38,060 nt of DNA from IMG/VR virus record IMGVR_UViG_3300015241_000024, positions 1 through 38,060 of that record; one strand, written 5' to 3'. The notes beneath the pieces are model-generated. The model saw nothing but the letters and a program-made list of their open reading frames with translations, was not told where the DNA came from and ran no database searches. Within the stretch, counting starts at the first letter, position 1. The number at the start of each line of letters is the position of its first letter. The translations under genes and the position numbers were made by a program. Positions 37,421 to 38,060 of this stretch are shown piece after piece. This DNA comes from a virus.

Positions 37421-38060
37421 GTCCTCCACCGCTTCGATGCAGTGGTGGCTGGAAGAACTCGACTTGAACGAAGTCGGGGGGCGTGTGAGCGCGGTGGTGG
37501 AGCATATTCGCAATCGCAGCCGCTGGCGTCGAGACCAGGACTTGTTGCACGCAACGATGTACGGCGGGGACACGACGGCCGCGGGCATGGTGCTCGACAA
37601 CAGTAGCATGTACTCGTACGCGCCGTCCACGGTGCCGCGCAACGTGACGCGCCAAGCTGTCGAGACATTGAAGGCCAAGGTCGCGAAGCACCGGCCGCTC
37701 CCGCAGGTCCTTACGGACCGCGGCAATTGGAAACAGCAAAAGCGCGCGCGCAAGGCGACGCAGTTTCTTGAAGGGCGCTTCATCAAGACGAAATTCTTCG
37801 AGCGGCACGTGCCGAAATGGGTGGGCGATGCCGGCATCTTCGGTCGTGGCATCCTGCGGCCCTTTCGACGTGGCTCGAAGATATTCGTCGAACGTGTGCA
37901 CCCGTGGGAGGTGCTCGTAGACGATTGGGACGCGCGCTATGGTGAGCCGCGGAGCTGCTACCAGGTCCGTACGGTCGACATCGGCGTTGCGGTGGCGATG
38001 TTCGCCGCCGACGATGAAGAGCTCGCGCGCCGCATTGCTTCGGCCGCGGACGGTGGCAGC
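37407..38060 (+). CDS. Portal protein, N-terminal part (runs off the window end)
   Basis: From ATG 37407, 218 codons open to the window end. NVTRQAVETLKAKVAKHRPL, WKQQKRARKATQFLEGRFIK, WVGDAGIFGRGILRPF and FVERVHPWEVLVDDWDARYG are typical of podovirus-like portal N-domains. The frame joins, after removal of the FKBP fragment (bases 1 to about 297), to the C-terminal part at 298-1581. If bases 1-297 were really inserted, the portal frame would meet a stop at 196-198. Confidence 0.82.
   Translation, partial: MATNKSSTASMQWWLEELDLNEVGGRVSAVVEHIRNRSRWRRDQDLLHATMYGGDTTAAGMVLDNSSMYSYAPSTVPRNVTRQAVETLKAKVAKHRPLPQVLTDRGNWKQQKRARKATQFLEGRFIKTKFFERHVPKWVGDAGIFGRGILRPFRRGSKIFVERVHPWEVLVDDWDARYGEPRSCYQVRTVDIGVAVAMFAADDEELARRIASAADGGS

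Noticed and set aside
1-38060. CRISPR array, integrase, transposase or rRNA
   Set aside because: No regularly spaced repeats, no tyrosine or serine recombinase pattern, no transposase motif and no rRNA-like sequence was seen.

Overview
The window reads as an almost complete genome of a short-tailed (podovirus-like) tailed phage with high-GC DNA. The portal gene is cut by the window ends. Its first 218 codons lie at 37407-38060 and its last 427 codons at 298-1581, both in the + orientation and in compatible frames. This is what a circular or circularly permuted genome opened inside the portal gene looks like. Bases 1 to about 292 do not belong to the phage layout: on the - strand they encode an internal piece of a bacterial FKBP-type prolyl isomerase of a kind I associate with myxobacteria. 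I read this as a host-derived chimeric end, which also hints at a Myxococcota host; that host link is inference. No integrase, phage RNA polymerase or DNA polymerase was recognised.

Layout. (1) 298-17902, + strand: portal, scaffold, major capsid, small head genes, adaptor, a very large tail hub/nozzle-like protein, three large ejection (internal virion) proteins, then two tail fibre/spike genes with a lectin-like fold and an SGNH esterase. (2) 17883-19815, + strand: lysis cassette of coiled-coil/TM protein, holin-like protein, lipoprotein, small protein and endolysin. (3) 25534 down to 19780, - strand: a tightly ATGA-overlapping operon of small genes, many unknown, ending with a PD-(D/E)XK nuclease, a Sak4/RecA-like ATPase and an SSB-like protein, closed by a clear intrinsic terminator. 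(4) 25625-29932, + strand: ribbon-helix-helix protein, SF2 helicase, VRR-NUC nuclease and a primase/VirE-type helicase. An AT-rich gap follows (possible origin), then an operator-rich promoter region. (5) 30174-31205: a zinc-finger/ribbon-helix-helix regulator and small genes. (6) 31206-31850: a non-coding stretch with four tRNA-like elements, most with abnormal or missing central arms, a structured stretch, a 29-codon ORF and a terminator. (7) 31877-38060, + strand: lipoprotein, small membrane protein, terminase small subunit, zinc-ribbon/coiled-coil proteins, a GroES-like co-chaperonin, terminase large subunit and the portal N-terminus.

How it works together. Replication and recombination rest on the primase-helicase, the SF2 helicase, two PD-(D/E)XK nucleases, Sak4 and SSB, with polymerases supplied by the host. 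Packaging (TerS, TerL, portal), assembly (scaffold, capsid, co-chaperonin) and ejection genes form one rightward block if the ends are joined. Control appears to involve two ribbon-helix-helix proteins, each beside a dyad- or repeat-bearing intergenic region, and a strongly over-represented 9-mer, GTATTGACA (10 exact copies). The most unusual items are the tRNA-like cluster, the GTATTGACA motif, the low-GC GNAT-like domain inside an ejection protein, the low-GC 3' part of the primase-helicase gene, and the phage co-chaperonin.
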